Assembly: GCA_030671315.1 (NCBI GenBank)
Contig: DAOUZW010000035.1
Coordinates: 1 to 8,633, forward strand
Reading direction: 5' to 3'
Length of the DNA: 8,633 bases
DNA from: Candidatus Bathyarchaeota archaeon
GTDB lineage: Archaea; Thermoproteota; Bathyarchaeia; 40CM-2-53-6; RBG-13-38-9
Under the pieces are notes generated by a model. The model saw nothing but the letters and a program-made list of their open reading frames with translations. It did no database searches and was not told the origin of the DNA. Shown here piece after piece: positions 5,951-8,633 of the stretch (within the stretch, counting starts at the first letter, position 1; each line of letters starts with the position of its first letter). The position numbers were made by a program, and so were the translations under genes.

Positions 5951-6241
5951 TTATTCACGATTTTTTTTGTTGTGGGGAATCATATTAACCAGCTCTTTGG
6001 CTCTAGGTGAGGATATCATATCTCTATTTTTCATGTCATCGATACATTTCTCAGCGTACTCGCACCATGTAACACATGATGGCGTCACTTCTTGTCGAAG
6101 AATGTGATTGCATTTTATGCATTTGGTTTCTGTCTCGTCACTGAAAAATTCTACTTCATCACCACATGAGGGACATGTTCTAATAATAATCTGTCCAGGT
6201 CCTATGAGATTCCTTGTTCCCGGACAGGCTTTAAAGGTCAA
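5951..6241 (-). CDS. Small cysteine-rich zinc-ribbon protein, function unknown
   Basis: This 96-residue cytoplasmic protein belongs to a small family found in anaerobic archaea and bacteria, sometimes labelled phosphohydrolase without evidence in its sequence. It has an N-terminal CPG (Cys6), a CX2C pair at 23/26 and another at 41/44 that form a zinc ribbon (CPSCGDEVEF, then CIKC), and a conserved C-terminal PSCVTWCEYAEKC with Cys56, Cys60 and Cys66. Eight cysteines could bind zinc plus a second metal or an iron-sulfur cluster. The start is a TTG at 6241; no ATG or GTG fits and the conserved CPG begins at residue 6. Only a weak GTGAT resembles an SD. It lies 27 bases after hcp and 28 before the zinc ferredoxin gene, so it is almost certainly cotranscribed. 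A redox or metal-handling accessory role with Hcp is inferred from position only. Confidence 0.8.
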   Translation of the reverse strand: MTFKACPGTRNLIGPGQIIIRTCPSCGDEVEFFSDETETKCIKCNHILRQEVTPSCVTWCEYAEKCIDDMKNRDMISSPRAKELVNMIPHNKKNRE

Positions 6242-6268
6242 AGTATCACTTATCGCGAACTCATGATT

Positions 6269-7939
6269 TTATGCCATCGCATTCTTTATTTCTTCTTCAG
6301 GTGTACTGATCGGTGCTAAATTGAACTTTTCCACTAGTACCTTTAGAATATTGGGGGAGATAAAAGCCGGCAGCGATGGACCAATTTTTATGTTCGTGAT
6401 ACCTAACGATAGTAAGGTCAAGAGGATACAAACAGCTTTCTGTTCATACCAGGATAGAATTATCGAGAGTGGCAACTCATTTACATTACATTCAAACGCT
6501 TTTGCCAACTCAGTTGCAATTACAATTGCAGAATAAGCGTCGTTGCATTGACCGCAGTCGAGGAGTCTAGGGATACCCCCGATTTCACCAAAATCTAATG
6601 TGTTAAATCGGAATTTGCCACAAGCCAATGTCAATACTATTGCGTTATCTGGAACTTTTTCAGCAAGCTCCGTGTAGTAGTTTCGTCCTGGTTTAGCTCC
6701 ATCACATCCACCGATTAAAAAGAAATGTTTTATCGTTCCACTTTTGACAGCGTTAATTACTTGATCGGCAATACTGAGTACAGTATTATGGCCAAAGCCC
6801 ACGGTTATTTCGCTTCCTTGTTCTTCTTCAAATCCCTTGAGAGCTATTGAGGTTTCAATAACTTTTTCAAAATTCTTTTTACCTGTTTCATCTTCAGGAA
6901 TATGATTTACACCTGGCCAGGCAACTAATCCCGTCGTGAAGATATTTTCTTTATATGAATCACTTGGTTTCTGAATGCAATTGGTTGTCATGAGAATTGC
7001 TGCCGGTAAGTTAGTGAATTCTTTTTGCTGATTTTGCCATGCAGTACCGAAATGTCCTACTAATTGTTCATATTTTTTAAGTTCAGGATAAGCATGGGCA
7101 GGCAACATTTCGCCGTGTGTATAAATGTTAATGCCTTTGCCGCTGGTTTGCTCAAGTAACATTTTAAGATCTAAAAGATCGTGTCCTGATACGATGATCG
7201 CTGACCCTTTCTTTTTACCCAGATATACTTTTGTTGGTTCGGGATTGCCAAATGTACTAGTATGTGCTTTATCAAGTGTTTCGAGACATTTTAAATTGAC
7301 TTTTCCAAATTCCATGATCAGTCCAACAAGATCATCTGCCGTTAATGTATCATCTTGGAGGGCTGTAAGTCCTTTATAGTAAAACGCACTCACATCATCA
7401 TTTGTGTAACCCAGAATTCTAGCGTGATCATCATAAGCGGCCATACCTTTCATACCATACAATAGAATTTCTCTAAGACTTTGGATATCTTCATTTAATT
7501 CTGGATTAGAAAGCACTCCAACCTTTCTACCTTGATCAATCAGTTCCTCAAGGGAAACTCTGGGTTTCCATTCTGCTGTTGAAGGTACAGCATCTACAAA
7601 ATCTTTACTTTGCTTTCGCTTATACTCGTTTAGAAATTTCTGCTTTATTTTTTCTTTGTGATCGTATGCTTCCCTTATGATCGACGCAATTCGGCTAGGA
7701 TCAAAATTAACATTTGTTACTGTTGTGAAGAGTGCTTCTGCAATAAAGCGATCTAAAATCTCGTCTTTGATACCAAGCTGACGGGCTTTCTCACCCCATA
7801 CTGCTATCCCTTTAACGGCATGAATTAAGAGATCTTGCAGTACCGCCGTACGATCATCTTTACCACATACACCGTGAGAGGTACATCCGGTTCCTTTTGC
7901 TGTTTGCTCACACTGATGACAGAACATAGATTGTGACAT
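6269..7939 (-). CDS. hcp: Hybrid cluster protein (hydroxylamine/NO reductase), class I
   Basis: Hcp is a cytoplasmic Fe-S-O enzyme that reduces hydroxylamine to ammonia in vitro and acts on NO in vivo; protein S-nitrosylase activity is reported in E. coli. The length of 556 residues matches the Desulfovibrio protein (about 553). The N-terminal motif CX2CX8CX5C (Cys7, 10, 19, 25) is the compact class I form of anaerobes, which binds a 4Fe-4S cluster. All eight hybrid-cluster ligands are visible: His253, Glu277, Cys321, Cys412 (the persulfide position, in GGCDGAKPGR), Cys440, Cys465, Glu499 and Lys501, with spacings equal or nearly equal to Desulfovibrio. GAAGGTT (7945-7951) is a good SD before the ATG at 7939. 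It follows the cupin gene by 55 bases and precedes the zinc-ribbon and ferredoxin genes on the same strand. No separate Hcr reductase is seen; a ferredoxin may replace it. Confidence 0.97.
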   Translation of the reverse strand: MSQSMFCHQCEQTAKGTGCTSHGVCGKDDRTAVLQDLLIHAVKGIAVWGEKARQLGIKDEILDRFIAEALFTTVTNVNFDPSRIASIIREAYDHKEKIKQKFLNEYKRKQSKDFVDAVPSTAEWKPRVSLEELIDQGRKVGVLSNPELNEDIQSLREILLYGMKGMAAYDDHARILGYTNDDVSAFYYKGLTALQDDTLTADDLVGLIMEFGKVNLKCLETLDKAHTSTFGNPEPTKVYLGKKKGSAIIVSGHDLLDLKMLLEQTSGKGINIYTHGEMLPAHAYPELKKYEQLVGHFGTAWQNQQKEFTNLPAAILMTTNCIQKPSDSYKENIFTTGLVAWPGVNHIPEDETGKKNFEKVIETSIALKGFEEEQGSEITVGFGHNTVLSIADQVINAVKSGTIKHFFLIGGCDGAKPGRNYYTELAEKVPDNAIVLTLACGKFRFNTLDFGEIGGIPRLLDCGQCNDAYSAIVIATELAKAFECNVNELPLSIILSWYEQKAVCILLTLLSLGITNIKIGPSLPAFISPNILKVLVEKFNLAPISTPEEEIKNAMA

Positions 7940-7994
7940 AATTTAACCTTCTATTTTCAAATCATAGAAATTTCATTTATTATGGTTAGTGCTG

Positions 7995-8348
7995 TCAAGA
8001 TTTTATCATAATCAAGAGCATCTTAAATTTCTCTATAGCTTTTAAAGCATGAGGAATATCGGCTGGCATGATGATTGTCTCTCCTTGTCCCAAACGATGT
8101 TTATTTTTTCCAATTGTTATTTCAACTGCTCCATCAATTACAAAGACCATTGCATCGAATGGCGCTGTATGTTCACTTAATCCTTGATTCTCTCCAAAAG
8201 CGAATAGAGTGACTGTTCCTGATTTCTTATCGATCAATGTTCTACTGACTACAGTATCGTCTTGATATTCTATTAGATTAACTAAGCTAGATACCCTGTT
8301 TGTTAGATTTTCAGGTTTCAAATTAGAATTCAAGTAGAATCTACCCAA
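7995..8348 (-). CDS. Small single-domain cupin protein
   Basis: This 117-residue protein is a one-domain cupin of the kind often found near hcp and ferredoxin genes in anaerobes. Cupin motif 1 is GLSEHTAPFDAMVFVIDG (56-73) with His60 but Asp in place of the usual Glu. Motif 2 is GETIIMPADIPHALKA (89-104) with Pro95 and His100. Metal binding is therefore possible but with a reduced ligand set; the substrate is unknown. VVSRTLIDKKSGTVTLFAF (33-51) is typical of this group. The start is uncertain: the longest frame begins at a TTG at 8348, and the nearby ATGs (8374, 8362 and 8352) are in another frame. Family members usually begin only 10-20 residues before VVSRT, so a downstream TTG, for example at 8333, is also possible. 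It is the first gene of the likely cupin-hcp-zinc-ribbon-ferredoxin transcript. Confidence 0.85.
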   Translation of the reverse strand: MGRFYLNSNLKPENLTNRVSSLVNLIEYQDDTVVSRTLIDKKSGTVTLFAFGENQGLSEHTAPFDAMVFVIDGAVEITIGKNKHRLGQGETIIMPADIPHALKAIEKFKMLLIMIKS

Positions 8349-8374
8349 CCATTGTGAATCATTTTTCTTGACAT
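8330..8374 (-). other. Possible 14-codon upstream reading frame overlapping the cupin start
   Basis: The only ATG starts near the cupin gene open a frame from 8374 to a TGA at 8330-8332, encoding about 14 residues (MSRKMIHNGWVDST) and overlapping the TTG start of the cupin in another frame. It could be a leader peptide coupling translation, the remains of a shifted cupin start, or chance. No SD precedes it. Confidence 0.2.
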
Positions 8375-8407
8375 TGTCTTAAACATATCCCATTTATTTA
8401 GAGACAG

Positions 8408-8417
8408 ATTAATTAAT
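8408..8417. promoter_or_regulatory. Perfect 10-bp palindrome in the divergent cupin/ferredoxin promoter region
   Basis: ATTAATTAAT lies in the 99-base gap between the divergent cupin (minus) and ferredoxin-like (plus) genes. It reads the same on both strands and could be a shared operator or a bidirectional TATA-like element. An AT-only palindrome is weak evidence. Confidence 0.3.
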
Positions 8418-8421
8418 GAGA

Positions 8422-8434
8422 GAATATAAATATA
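8422..8434 (+). promoter_or_regulatory. Candidate TATA box region for the right-edge ferredoxin-like gene
   Basis: The AT-only run AATATAAATATA sits 14-26 bases before the ATG at 8448. It resembles an archaeal TATA box, but is a little too close unless transcription begins at or just after the ATG. The palindrome at 8408-8417 is better spaced for a short leader. No SD is present, which suits a leaderless transcript. Confidence 0.3.
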
Positions 8435-8447
8435 ACGACGTTAAGAA

Positions 8448-8633
8448 ATGCCGACACGTAAAATTATCAAAATTGATGAAGCCCAATGTAATGGATGCGG
8501 TCTTTGCATACCAAATTGTGCAGAGGGAGCCTTAAAAATAGTTACTGGAAAAGCCCGATTAGTTTCAGATAAGTTCTGCGACGGTCTTGGAGCTTGCCTT
8601 GGCAATTGTCCGCAGGACGCTATAACAATTGAA
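8448..8633 (+). CDS. 4Fe-4S ferredoxin-like protein of the hcp neighbourhood, 3'-truncated by window edge
   Basis: The frame starts at ATG 8448 (in-frame TAA just upstream at 8442) and stays open to the last base: 62 residues with no stop. Cluster motif 1 is CNGCGLCIPNC (Cys14, 17, 20, 24), a full 4Fe-4S site with Ala instead of Pro after the last Cys. Motif 2 is CDGLGACLGNCP (Cys44, 50, 54), which lacks the second Cys. The block EGALKIVTGKARLVSDKFCDGLGACLG is characteristic of a ferredoxin family, often longer than 100 residues, that commonly sits beside hcp and a cupin in anaerobic archaea and bacteria. It is divergent from the cupin gene. It probably donates electrons to Hcp or a related enzyme; that is inferred from neighbourhood. 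The C-terminal part is not visible, so any extra domain is unknown. Confidence 0.88.
   Translation, partial: MPTRKIIKIDEAQCNGCGLCIPNCAEGALKIVTGKARLVSDKFCDGLGACLGNCPQDAITIE

Noticed and set aside
7125..7379. Plus-strand open frame within hcp (and a similar one at 6321-6536)
   Set aside because: Both are antisense to ligand-bearing parts of Hcp and show no independent coding signal.
8372..8380. GACA-T-TGTC inverted repeat upstream of the cupin
   Set aside because: Only 4-bp arms, expected by chance at this length.
1..8633. tRNA genes, CRISPR repeats, insertion sequences or a toxin-antitoxin pair
   Set aside because: I found no cloverleaf with a TTCGA-type loop, no regularly spaced repeats, no transposase-like protein, and no small gene pair in the window.

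Overview
The window looks like chromosomal DNA from an AT-rich, anaerobic or microaerophilic archaeon, probably an uncultured lineage. The best taxonomic clue is a zinc-containing ferredoxin of the Sulfolobus/Thermoplasma type with all of its zinc and cluster ligands in register. Supporting clues are an adenosylcobalamin-dependent (class II) ribonucleotide reductase, a YtfJ/GerW-type protein outside any sporulation context, strong GGAGGTGA-type Shine-Dalgarno sites on some genes and leaderless-looking starts on others. The sequence alone does not fix the phylum.

Layout. Positions 2-1693 (+) hold the 3' three quarters of nrdJ, cut by the left edge. Facing it is tatA (minus). Upstream of tatA is a 373-base stretch without an intact gene; it contains an overlapping inverted repeat and the decayed 3' end of a hisC gene. 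Next is a Tat-signal nicotinamidase (pncA-like, plus), which converges on a small membrane-anchored YtfJ/GerW-family gene (minus). Divergent from that is a large octaheme cytochrome c of the hydroxylamine oxidoreductase (HAO) family with unusual membrane anchors (plus). It ends one base before the end of a four-gene minus-strand run, in transcription order: cupin, hcp (hybrid cluster protein), a small CxxC zinc-ribbon protein, and zinc ferredoxin. Divergent from the cupin, at the right edge, is the start of a 4Fe-4S ferredoxin-like gene of a kind often found beside hcp.

How the parts may work together. The right half (3873-8633) reads as a redox block for reactive nitrogen chemistry. The HAO-like cytochrome, facing outside the cell, would act on hydroxylamine, NO or nitrite. 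Hcp inside the cell has all eight hybrid-cluster ligands and would reduce NO or hydroxylamine, with the ferredoxins as plausible electron donors and the cupin and zinc-ribbon as accessory proteins. This coupling is inferred from adjacency and family knowledge. The left-middle part pairs a Tat translocase subunit with a Tat-dependent nicotinamidase, suggesting nicotinamide salvage chemistry outside the cytoplasm. No tRNA, rRNA, CRISPR array, insertion sequence or replication origin was seen.
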